A DNA stretch of 6,917 nucleotides, from the NCBI GenBank assembly GCA_030149595.1, contig JASFBI010000100.1:1-6917 (forward strand), written 5' to 3'. The translations under genes and the position numbers were made by a program. The notes beneath the pieces were generated by a model, which saw nothing but the letters and a program-made list of their open reading frames with translations, was not told where the DNA came from and did not search any database. Source of the DNA: Desulfobacterales bacterium (GTDB taxonomy: Bacteria > Desulfobacterota > Desulfobacteria > Desulfobacterales > DAOWNP01). Shown one piece after another: positions 1-6,292 of this stretch. The stretch's first letter is position 1, and each line of letters starts with the position of its first letter.

Positions 1-98
1 AACGTTTCGAACAAGTAGACAAACGTTTCGAACAAGTAGACAAACGTTTCGAACAGGTAGATAAACGCTTTGAGCAGGTAGATAAACGCTTTGAACAA
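1..98 (+). repeat. 21-bp in-frame tandem repeat encoding RFEQVDK heptads
   Basis: Five head-to-tail units are visible: 1-20 (one base cut off by the window edge), 21-41, 42-62, 63-83 and a partial unit at 84-98. The first two are identical where they overlap. The third differs at two bases, and the fourth and fifth at a few more. Every difference within 1-98 is synonymous (CGT/CGC, TTC/TTT, GAA/GAG, CAA/CAG, GAC/GAT). The array continues off the left edge, so its copy number is unknown. Confidence 0.95.
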
Positions 99-347
99 AT
101 GCTTAATCTTGTTTTATCGCTTTTCGGTTCGCTGATGATTTTAATTATTTCGATTCTCGGTTATTCAATCTGGGACAGACGAACAGTTACAAAAAAAGTA
201 TCAGAGAAAGTAGAAAAAATCGAACGAGATCTTGATATCAAAGACATCAACGGTTCCAGATTAGTCCGGCTTATTGAAGCTCTAAAAACTCTATCAAAAG
301 AAGACCACAAACTTGCCGCTGTTTTACGCAGTTTCAATCTACTATAG
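3..347 (+). CDS. Heptad-repeat coiled-coil membrane protein, 3' part (5' end outside window)
   Basis: The reading frame is open from base 3 to the TAG at 345-347, so the gene starts left of the window. The ATG at 99 is internal, because the same frame runs through the upstream repeats. The visible part begins with RFEQVDK heptads, with F and V at the a and d positions, which is a textbook two-stranded coiled coil. One hydrophobic segment of about 22 residues follows (LVLSLFGSLM onward), then WDRRT and a charged tail of about 55 residues with further helical character (KVSEKVEKIERDLD). I recall uncharacterised proteins with this plan, repeated coiled coil then one C-terminal membrane helix then WDRRT, from Desulfobacterota and other bacteria, but know no function. 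The membrane helix suggests a tail-anchored coiled-coil rod. It converges with the dctP gene, with only 23 bp between stop codons. Confidence 0.75.
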   Translation, partial: RFEQVDKRFEQVDKRFEQVDKRFEQVDKRFEQMLNLVLSLFGSLMILIISILGYSIWDRRTVTKKVSEKVEKIERDLDIKDINGSRLVRLIEALKTLSKEDHKLAAVLRSFNLL

Positions 348-370
348 TTTTACATCATTATGGTTTAAAT

Positions 371-1879
371 TTATTTTTGTTTACTACCCCATGTTTTTAT
401 CCATGCATATTCATCATAACCATCAGGGAAAATCCCTTTTTTATACCACATCTCAGTAAGCATGCCCTCTTTTTTTAATTTTCGATACTCCTCTCTGTAG
501 CCTAAAATCTCATCTAAAAACCATTTTGGATATTTGCCTTTTTTATCTGCCAGCTCGTAGTATAAAGGAAGTACCCTGCTTTTTATTTTTTCTATCTCTT
601 CGTTTTTAAGCTCAATAACCTCATATATCTTTTTTTCAATAATTACTTTTCTTGACTTTGCTTCAAGACTTCGTATTTTATAACGAACTGTCTCTTTGAT
701 TGTTTTATACTGCAATAACAGTATGCTTCTTGCAGAATTAAGCGCTGCCTCTTTTGTTATTCCGGTAAATACTTCTGATATTTCGGCTATTTTAAGTAGA
801 TCTTCATACATCTCCTTTGACTGAAGACTAATTCCTGCCATGTAACCCCGTATGGGAAAACTGGTTACATATTTAAAATTTGAAGATAGTGCCTGCATCA
901 AGATCTGTGTATACCATGCACATGGTCCTGAATTTAACATTCCCGTTGCAACCATTGTAGGCATATCAAAAATTTTACACACAATGGTTTTATTAAAACC
1001 GCATACCCTGTTTACATCTCCTGCTATTCTTGAATATGGCAGTGCATAAAATGTGATTTTTTTTAGATCTTCTGCTGTTCTTATTGGTACTTTTAGAGAT
1101 GCTATATTTATATAACCTCCAGCATCAACAATTCCTCCAAGGATAAATCCTTTTTCTTCTAAAAGTCTGTTTATGGTTGGAGCAGCTTTTCCAAAAACCC
1201 AGTCTATTTCACAATATTTTAATTCATCGTAATAGAGCTTTGGCTCATAATCAAAAAGAAAAGGAAGATCAAATACAGAAAGTGCAGGACATACCATCTC
1301 ACCCATGGCTAAAGTTCCACTGGCAAATTGAAGCTGTCCTAACTTTACCTTTCTTATAAAATCAGGCTCATCTCCCATAACTCCTCCAGGATACAAAACA
1401 ACTCTTATATTAAAATTACTACCCATTATTGACAGAGTTTTTTTTATGTCTTTAATAAAATTTTTTGCCATATTGTATTGGGGACTGTATTTTGGAGCAG
1501 TTATAGCTCCTTTAATTACCAGCTCAAGAACAGGTTTTTTATTTAACACCATATCTGTGCAAAACTCTTCCATTTTATCTGGAACATTCATCTGTTTTAA
1601 TAATGGTAAAAGATCACTTTTTTTTATATTAAACTGCAAAAGCAACATTTTTCCTATCTCTCCAGAAGTTTTGTTTTGTTTTTTTGCATTAAGTACTTCA
1701 GCCATAAGCTTACTATGTTCAGGCGGCACTTTAATTTTTAAAAGAGACTTTAACTCTGCAAAACTTATAGGATAAACCCTGCCTGTTTCATTTGCATAAA
1801 CACCACAGACTACAAACAGCATAAATAGTAAAAGTAATAATAAACTAAAGTAAAAACAGTTTGATTTTATTTTGTTCAT
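371..1879 (-). CDS. dctP: TRAP transporter periplasmic substrate-binding protein, DctP family, extended form
   Basis: This is the extracytoplasmic receptor of a TRAP transporter, expected to capture a solute in the periplasm and deliver it to DctQM. The product has 502 residues against about 320-350 for the family. Residues 1-29 are a signal peptide (MNKIKSN, a Leu-rich core, cleavage after VYA). Residues 30-115 are a predicted helical extension I do not recognise. The DctP fold spans about 117-400, with the family hallmarks GGVMGDEPDFIRKVKLGQ (165-182) and DLPFLF (204-209). Residues 400-502 form a charged helical tail. Where the family has its carboxylate-binding arginine (LKGLKIRVP), this protein reads DLKKITFYALP (271-281), so that residue appears to be missing. 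The start at 1879 is chosen because AGGAG lies 11 nt upstream and the signal peptide begins there. An in-frame ATG at 1912, directly abutting the dctM stop, would add 11 residues but has no ribosome binding site. Substrate unknown. Confidence 0.85.
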   Translation of the reverse strand: MNKIKSNCFYFSLLLLLLFMLFVVCGVYANETGRVYPISFAELKSLLKIKVPPEHSKLMAEVLNAKKQNKTSGEIGKMLLLQFNIKKSDLLPLLKQMNVPDKMEEFCTDMVLNKKPVLELVIKGAITAPKYSPQYNMAKNFIKDIKKTLSIMGSNFNIRVVLYPGGVMGDEPDFIRKVKLGQLQFASGTLAMGEMVCPALSVFDLPFLFDYEPKLYYDELKYCEIDWVFGKAAPTINRLLEEKGFILGGIVDAGGYINIASLKVPIRTAEDLKKITFYALPYSRIAGDVNRVCGFNKTIVCKIFDMPTMVATGMLNSGPCAWYTQILMQALSSNFKYVTSFPIRGYMAGISLQSKEMYEDLLKIAEISEVFTGITKEAALNSARSILLLQYKTIKETVRYKIRSLEAKSRKVIIEKKIYEVIELKNEEIEKIKSRVLPLYYELADKKGKYPKWFLDEILGYREEYRKLKKEGMLTEMWYKKGIFPDGYDEYAWIKTWGSKQK

Positions 1880-1890
1880 AACTATCTGTT

Positions 1891-1895
1891 CTCCT
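1891..1895 (-). promoter_or_regulatory. Ribosome binding site that favours the dctP start at 1879
   Basis: On the minus strand AGGAG sits 11 nt before the ATG at 1877-1879. The alternative ATG codons at 1910-1912 and 1901-1903 have no Shine-Dalgarno-like sequence in front of them. The spacing is somewhat long. Confidence 0.5.
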
Positions 1896-1912
1896 GTTTT
1901 CATATTTTCCAT

Positions 1913-3232
1913 CTAAAATTTTATTAAATTAGTATCAAACAAAGGAAGAAGATTCATAAGTTTTAACAAATACAAACTAATATCTTCATAAAAAGTTATA
2001 ACAATCAAGGCTGCTATCTCCATTGCAACAAAAGGAAGTATTGCTTTAAATATTTCTATAACAGGTGTGTTAAAACGAAGGCTTGAAACAAAAAGACTTT
2101 GTCCAAAAGGCGGTGTTATAAAGCCAATTTCCATATTTAAAAAAAATATAACCCCCAAATGATAAACATCTACACCATAATTTTTTGCTATGGGTAATAT
2201 AATAGGCACAAGTACGAGAATTGCAGAAAACATGTCCATTATCATGCCTGCTACCAATAAAAACAGATTCAAAAATATTAAAAAAACTGTTTTACTGACT
2301 ATAACTCCCTGCATATATTCCAGCAGTTGCTGGGGGATCTCTTTTAAAACCAGATAATCTGTTAAAGCAACAGCACATCCCATAATAATAAAAATTGCTC
2401 CTAAAACCATCATACTATTAGACATAATATCTGGTATTTTTCTTAGTGCCACTTCCCGCCTAATAAGTGTCTCTATAATAAAAAACCCAACAACTATCAT
2501 GGTTGCTGCTTCTTCTATGGTGATAATACCAGCAAAAAAGGCTGATACTACCATGAGCATTAAAGGAATCTCCCATTTTAAATCATACAGTGCTCCAGTG
2601 AGCTCTGATAAAGAAAACGGAGTTGTTGGAATATTTTCTTTATAACTAATATATACTGAATAGACAAACTGAGATAAAATAAAGATCAATGCAGGAATAA
2701 AACCTGCTATATAAAGCCAGCGGATATTGGTTTCAGACATAATACCAAAAATAATAACCGCTATACAGGGAGGGAAAAGTACTCCTGAACCTCCTGAAAT
2801 TGTTAATAATCCTTTTGCAAATTTTTCACTGTACCCTTTTTTTATTAATATAGGTACAATAAGACCTCCAAAAGCTATTATGGTGACTGCTGATGCTCCT
2901 GTAAATGCCGTAAAAATATCTGTGGAAATAATTGCAGCAAAACAAACCCCTCCTTTTATCCAGCCTGTCATGGCTTCAAACAGTCTTAAAAGGCGTTTAG
3001 CAAAAGAACTCTCAGACAGATAATAACCTCCAAAGACAAATAAAGGTAAAGTCAATAGAGCAGGCATCATTGCAAGTTTAAAAATATTTTGTGCCACAAG
3101 GGCAACAGACTCGTCTGCATTATAGAATAACAGTACAGCAACACTTCCTAAAATTACAAATACCGGTGTTCCTATGATAAACAAAAGTAATATTATAATC
3201 CCCGGCAACAAACCTGATAATAAAAAATCCAT
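1913..3232 (-). CDS. dctM: TRAP transporter large permease subunit, DctM family
   Basis: This is the large integral membrane subunit of a TRAP importer, the part that carries solute and the coupling ion (usually Na+) across the inner membrane. Its 439 residues are the normal family length. It is almost continuously hydrophobic, with about a dozen membrane helices. Family motifs are in place: LPLFVFGGYYL (62-72), GASAVTIIAFGG (112-123), a first re-entrant loop with GVLFPPCI (150-157), IEEAA (239-243), and the C-terminal set AGMIMDMFSAILVLVPIILP (328-347), HLGVIFFLNMEIGFITPPFG (358-377). The start ATG has only a weak GGAG 14 nt upstream, but the N-terminus looks natural for the family. The TAG stop is immediately followed by an ATG in the dctP frame, and dctP proper starts 33 bp further on, so the two genes are almost certainly co-transcribed. 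The gene lies 220 bp downstream of dctQ, an unusually wide gap for partners that are often overlapping or fused. Confidence 0.93.
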   Translation of the reverse strand: MDFLLSGLLPGIIILLLFIIGTPVFVILGSVAVLLFYNADESVALVAQNIFKLAMMPALLTLPLFVFGGYYLSESSFAKRLLRLFEAMTGWIKGGVCFAAIISTDIFTAFTGASAVTIIAFGGLIVPILIKKGYSEKFAKGLLTISGGSGVLFPPCIAVIIFGIMSETNIRWLYIAGFIPALIFILSQFVYSVYISYKENIPTTPFSLSELTGALYDLKWEIPLMLMVVSAFFAGIITIEEAATMIVVGFFIIETLIRREVALRKIPDIMSNSMMVLGAIFIIMGCAVALTDYLVLKEIPQQLLEYMQGVIVSKTVFLIFLNLFLLVAGMIMDMFSAILVLVPIILPIAKNYGVDVYHLGVIFFLNMEIGFITPPFGQSLFVSSLRFNTPVIEIFKAILPFVAMEIAALIVITFYEDISLYLLKLMNLLPLFDTNLIKF

Positions 3233-3452
3233 CTGTTACTTTTATGCTCCATATACAGTACCCAAACGGGAACTGCCTTTTTCACCAATATCTCTGTCAA
3301 ATCAAAATTTTAATCCTTAAAATACGGGAGTGTATTGCTATGTTAATCTTTTGATATTCCTTGACCTTGACGAAAAATCACAGTTTTCGTTCAGATAATA
3401 GTTAAGGTGGAAAAAACCAAAAAAACAGGATAATTTATTCTAATTATAAAAA
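3233..3452 (-). other. dctQ-dctM intergenic gap with a small hairpin
   Basis: These 220 bp separate two genes that normally abut. I see no open reading frame or DctQ/DctM remnant in them. An inverted repeat lies at 3370-3376 and 3384-3390 (ACGAAAA / TTTTCGT, 7-nt loop). Next to it is a doubled CCTTGA at 3359-3370. The minus strand also carries a consensus -35-like TTGACA (3295-3300), but I find no good -10 at proper spacing. The hairpin is not followed by a T run on either strand, so it does not look like an intrinsic terminator. Confidence 0.45.
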
Positions 3453-3962
3453 TTAAGATGTCTCTTCAAAAAGAGTTTTTTTTGTTAATATTTCAAGAAA
3501 TCTGACAAAATATTTAAAAGATATCATAAAAAAAGTATACACAATGACAGATTCAAATATCCAGCTGGGCATTCCCATTGATGGGATATCAATACCCCAC
3601 ACATATTCAGATCTGATAAACAGATAACTTACGGCACATAGTACAGATGAGAGTAAAATTACAACAAAGTTTGTTATAATAGATATAATCCTTAAAAAGC
3701 CAGGATATTTATTTAAGAAACTTGATATCAGATTAATATTTACATGTCGATTTTTAGCAGATGCCAAAGAAGCTCCAATAAAAGCCACCCAAAACACAAG
3801 ATACTGGGTAAATGAACTAACCCAGGAAGGGATAGAAATCCCTGTATTTCTTAAAACAATACTTCCAAAGCTAAGCAAAATCATCAAAGAGAGAAGCACA
3901 ACAATAAAATATTTTTCAAAATATGATACATAAATTTCAACATTTCTTAAAAAGATTACCAT
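3453..3962 (-). CDS. dctQ: TRAP transporter small permease subunit, DctQ family
   Basis: This is the small membrane subunit that pairs with DctM in the TRAP importer. The 169-residue product has four predicted membrane helices, at about 18-38, 53-69, 91-116 and 134-152, which is the standard DctQ topology. The most characteristic stretch is FTQYLVFWVAFIGASLASAKNRHVNI (51-76), matching the family pattern of an aromatic-rich helix followed by a conserved histidine (H73). The start ATG has a good ribosome binding site, AGGGA, six nt upstream. It is the first gene of the leftward dctQ-dctM-dctP set and diverges from dusB across 208 bp, so the transporter's main promoter should lie there, though I found no convincing minus-strand sigma70 match. 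Many TRAP operons place the receptor gene first; here the small permease leads and the receptor is last. Confidence 0.88.
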   Translation of the reverse strand: MVIFLRNVEIYVSYFEKYFIVVLLSLMILLSFGSIVLRNTGISIPSWVSSFTQYLVFWVAFIGASLASAKNRHVNINLISSFLNKYPGFLRIISIITNFVVILLSSVLCAVSYLFIRSEYVWGIDIPSMGMPSWIFESVIVYTFFMISFKYFVRFLEILTKKTLFEETS

Positions 3963-4068
3963 TGACTGTCCCTATTTAAAAATAAATAAAATTTTCTTCC
4001 TATTTGGTCACTAAAAAACAGGAATAAAACAGACTAATTTCTTTTTATGGACTTTTTTAAAAAAATAT

Positions 4069-4082
4069 GGAACATTCTGTCC
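4069..4082. promoter_or_regulatory. Possible operator in the dctQ/dusB divergent region
   Basis: GGAACATTCTGTCC is a near-palindrome: GGA(A)CA, a TTC centre, then TGTCC, symmetric if one A is bulged. It sits in the middle of the 208-bp divergent intergenic region. This is weak evidence from symmetry and position only. Confidence 0.15.
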
Positions 4083-4090
4083 TAAACAAT

Positions 4091-4120
4091 TTGGCTGTTA
4101 AAAACCAGAAATAAAATAAT
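4091..4120 (+). promoter_or_regulatory. Candidate sigma70-type promoter for dusB
   Basis: TTGGCT (4091-4096, four of six matches to the -35 consensus) and AATAAT (4115-4120, five of six to the -10) are separated by 18 nt. This would give a leader of about 40 nt before the dusB ATG. A second -10-like TATACT at 4129-4134 has no matching -35. In DNA this AT-rich such matches arise easily. Confidence 0.3.
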
Positions 4121-4170
4121 TTTTCACTTATACTTGAATTACAAAAGAGTATAACCAAGGCAAAAAAATA

Positions 4171-4938
4171 ATGCAAATCGGTAATATAAATTTATCAAGC
4201 CCCACAATTTTAGCTCCCCTTGCCGGAATCACCAACCTCCCCTTCCGGCTGATAATAAAAAAATTAGGCTGCGGCCTTGTCTGTTCTGAAATGATAAGCT
4301 CCAATGGACTTGTTTATAAATCATTAAAAACACAGATGCTTTTAAACAGTACTGAAAAAGAGAGCCCTATCTCCTTTCAAATATTTGGTTCTGACCCTGA
4401 GTTAATGGCTAAAGCTGCTGAAATTATTGAAGAGCTTGGTGCAGATATTGTGGATATTAATTTTGGATGTTCTGTAAGAAAAATTCTAAAATCAGGAGCA
4501 GGAGCAGCTCTTATGAAAACACCTGATCTTGCTGAAAAAATCCTTATGTCTGTAAGAAAGGCAATAAATGTCCCCCTTACCATTAAAATAAGAACAGGAT
4601 GGGATACATCGGGCAAAGATGCTTTAACTATTTTAAAAATAGCTGAAGAGTGTGGCGTAGATGCCATAACAATGCATCCCAGAACTGCAAAGCAGGGATT
4701 TACAGGCTCAGCTGACTGGTCTCAAATAGCTGCTTTAAAAAAAACAGCTAAGATACCTGTAATTGGAAACGGTGATATAACAAAACCTGAAGATGCTTTA
4801 GAAATGATCTCCCAAACCAGATGCGATGGTGTAATGGTAGGAAGAGAGGCAATGATAAACCCATGGATTCTTGCACAAATTGATTCTCTTATAAAAAAAA
4901 AAGGAAAAACCAGTTCCAGACATAAATATGCACTTTGA
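4171..4938 (+). CDS. dusB: tRNA-dihydrouridine synthase, DusB/NifR3 type, N-terminal 255 residues up to a frameshift
   Basis: Dus enzymes are FMN-dependent and use NAD(P)H to reduce specific uridines of tRNA to dihydrouridine in the cytoplasm. This frame encodes the FMN-binding TIM barrel. Key regions are APLAGITNLPFR (15-26), SEM (39-41), ISFQIFGSDP (67-76), DINFGC with the catalytic cysteine at C100, GAGAALM (109-115), TIKIRTGWD with the FMN-contacting lysine K139, MHPRT (168-172, H169 and R171), GNGDI (199-203) and DGVMVGREAM (219-228). The residue after the catalytic Cys is Ser where DusB proteins usually have Pro. After residue 243 a run of ten A's puts translation out of frame, adding about a dozen unrelated residues and a stop at 4936-4938. 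The missing helical domain is encoded in the +1 frame at 4895-5164. AAGG about 10 nt upstream is a weak ribosome binding site. As it stands the product lacks the tRNA-binding domain. The dusB assignment is good at family level. Confidence 0.85.
   Translation: MQIGNINLSSPTILAPLAGITNLPFRLIIKKLGCGLVCSEMISSNGLVYKSLKTQMLLNSTEKESPISFQIFGSDPELMAKAAEIIEELGADIVDINFGCSVRKILKSGAGAALMKTPDLAEKILMSVRKAINVPLTIKIRTGWDTSGKDALTILKIAEECGVDAITMHPRTAKQGFTGSADWSQIAALKKTAKIPVIGNGDITKPEDALEMISQTRCDGVMVGREAMINPWILAQIDSLIKKKGKTSSRHKYAL
4893..4902 (+). other. A10 homopolymer at the dusB frameshift site
   Basis: Ten consecutive A's are preceded by ...CTTAT and followed by GG. With nine A's the frame would read ATA AAA AAA AAG GAA AAA CCA, joining the barrel directly to the C-terminal domain. 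The run could be a sequencing or assembly indel, a genuine mutation, or a site of transcriptional slippage. Confidence 0.9.
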
Positions 4939-5164
4939 TTTAATGAGCGATTATGTAAAAGAGTCAGTTATATATCTCGGAGAAAAAAAGGCATGTTTTA
5001 TTTTAAGAAGCAGATTATCATGGCTTACAAAAGGGTTTTACCAATGCAGTCAATTCAGAGAATCCATAAAAAAAATCTCATCTGAAAAAGAGACTCTTTT
5101 ATTGATCAATGATTACAAAGAAATTCTTATGTCACGACCTATACAAAATCAAACCAATTTCTAA
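4895..5164 (+). pseudogene. dusB: C-terminal helical domain of the same dusB, displaced to the +1 frame
   Basis: This frame is open from the A-run to TAA at 5162-5164. It reads KKKEKPVPDINMHFDLMSDY and onward, and continues exactly where the upstream frame loses similarity. It matches the Dus C-terminal helical domain: the H..LM..Y segment, a position equivalent to the family's RKH..WY.KG (here RSRLSWLTKGF), then a QFRESI segment like the family's final arginine helix. Joined to the upstream frame with one A removed, the protein is 330 residues, the usual DusB length. An ATG at 4928 overlaps the upstream stop by 11 nt but has no ribosome binding site, so independent translation looks unlikely. 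I treat it as part of dusB, not as a separate gene. The domain is intact apart from the shift, which argues that the break is recent, artefactual or bypassed. Confidence 0.85.
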
Positions 5165-5253
5165 TTACAACGACAAGCAAGCCAAAGCTGCTCCTCCACC
5201 CTGTTCAAACATTCTTTAAACATTTGATTTAACTAATAATCTCCCCATATACC

Positions 5254-5282
5254 TTGACAAAGGAGTTAACTTTGGATTATGT
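5254..5282 (+). promoter_or_regulatory. Candidate promoter for the DHH phosphoesterase gene
   Basis: A perfect -35 hexamer TTGACA (5254-5259) is followed after 17 nt by TTATGT (5277-5282), a poor -10. The spacer contains an inverted repeat CAAAG / CTTTG around GTTAAC, which could be an operator. The leader would be about 105 nt. The rest of the 229-bp gap between dusB and this gene shows no open reading frame, clear terminator or RNA structure that I could find. Confidence 0.3.
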
Positions 5283-5393
5283 ACACTATGTAGAAAAATA
5301 TTCAAAACCTAAATTACAAGCTCCAGGAAATTAACTTACCTGTATCTTTTAAAAAACCATATTTTTAACAAATAAAACAAAAAGGTATTTTTT

Positions 5394-6284
5394 ATGCAAA
5401 TTGTAACACGTCCTGATTTTGACGGCATTGTTTGTGCCGCTCTTTTATACGAGGCCTTAGATATTAACAAATCTGTTAAATGGATCGAACCAGGAATGAT
5501 TCAAAAGGGTACGGCTGATATAAAAACAGGGGATATTTTAGCAAATCTCCCCTATCATAAGAACTGCAGTATGTGGTTTGACCACCATTTTTCAAATAAA
5601 ATCGAATCTCCCTTTGAAGGTCTTTTTGAGATTGCTCCTTCTGCAGCAGGTCTTGTTTTTAAATACTACAAAGATAGATTTAAAAAAGATTACTCTAAGC
5701 TAATATATGAAACAGACAAAATAGACTCTGCAAATCTATCCATGGATGAAGTATTACGTCCTGAAAACTACCCATATATTATTCTCTCCATGACACTATC
5801 AAGCAGGTTAAAAGGGGATGAACCTTATTGGGCAAAACTGATAGATCTCTTAAGAAAAAAGGATATAGAGTCTGTACTAAAAGATCCTGATGTTAAAAAA
5901 AGAGTTATTGCTTCTGTTTCACAAAACACTATTTACAAAGACCTTTTAAAAAAACATACTACTGTAACAAGTAATGTTGCTGTTACAGATTTTAGAAGCC
6001 TAAAAACATCTCCTTTCGGCAATCGCTTTTTAATATATCCTTTATTTGAAGATGCCCATGTGCACATTAAAATAAGTTTTGACAAAAAAAACAGTGATAT
6101 GATGATTATCAGTATAGGTCACAGTATTTTTAACCAAAACTGCCTTGTAAATGTTGGAAAAATGCTGACAAATTTTGAAGGTGGTGGACATAAAGGTGCC
6201 GGAGCGTGCTATATTAATAAAAATAAAGCAAATTCATATCTTAAAAAAATAACTGATATTCTTATTGAAAATCAGCCAAATTAA
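5394..6284 (+). CDS. DHH/DHHA1-family phosphoesterase (exopolyphosphatase-like)
   Basis: DHH phosphoesterases are cytoplasmic metal-dependent hydrolases that cut phosphodiester or phosphoanhydride bonds in substrates such as polyphosphate, short RNA or cyclic dinucleotides. This complete 296-residue protein shows the metal-binding motifs in order: RPDFDG (6-11, D8 and D10), WFDHH (61-65, the name-giving D63-H64-H65), TDKIDSAN (107-114, D108 and D111). Near the C-terminus is the DHHA1 glycine-rich substrate loop GGGHKGAG (263-270, H266). The first motif differs from the usual NrnA/RecJ version (H..PDxD), and I recall the RPDFDG form from proteins annotated as exopolyphosphatase-like. The true substrate is not evident. 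The start has AAAAAGG eight nt upstream. All catalytic residues seem present, so it should be active. Its stop is only 8 bp from the stop of the convergent gene at 6293. Confidence 0.85.
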   Translation: MQIVTRPDFDGIVCAALLYEALDINKSVKWIEPGMIQKGTADIKTGDILANLPYHKNCSMWFDHHFSNKIESPFEGLFEIAPSAAGLVFKYYKDRFKKDYSKLIYETDKIDSANLSMDEVLRPENYPYIILSMTLSSRLKGDEPYWAKLIDLLRKKDIESVLKDPDVKKRVIASVSQNTIYKDLLKKHTTVTSNVAVTDFRSLKTSPFGNRFLIYPLFEDAHVHIKISFDKKNSDMMIISIGHSIFNQNCLVNVGKMLTNFEGGGHKGAGACYINKNKANSYLKKITDILIENQPN

Positions 6285-6292
6285 TTTTATCT

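Noticed and set aside
1..98. Regular short repeats resembling a CRISPR or iteron array
   Set aside because: The 21-bp units are contiguous with no spacers, are in frame, and encode an exact protein heptad continuing into a membrane protein.
99..101. ATG at 99 as the start of an 82-residue protein
   Set aside because: The same frame is open upstream through the repeats to the window edge, so this Met is internal. No ribosome binding site precedes it.
852..1775. Plus-strand open frames opposite dctP (852-1049, 1177-1359, 1446-1775), and similar ones opposite dctM (2727-3023) and dusB (4377-4667)
   Set aside because: They lie wholly inside well-supported genes on the other strand, and their translations show no domain or family character.
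1880..1912. Longer dctP form starting at the ATG that abuts the dctM stop
   Set aside because: It has no Shine-Dalgarno sequence and puts a charged, polar stretch before a complete signal peptide. Translational coupling to dctM remains possible.
3370..3390. Hairpin between dctQ and dctM as an intrinsic terminator
   Set aside because: The stem is AT-rich and no T run follows it on either strand.
4890..4906. Programmed -1 ribosomal frameshift at the A AAA AAG slippery sequence, as in dnaX
   Set aside because: A -1 shift leads to the wrong frame. The Dus C-terminal domain lies in the +1 frame, so loss of one A (or gain of two) is needed.
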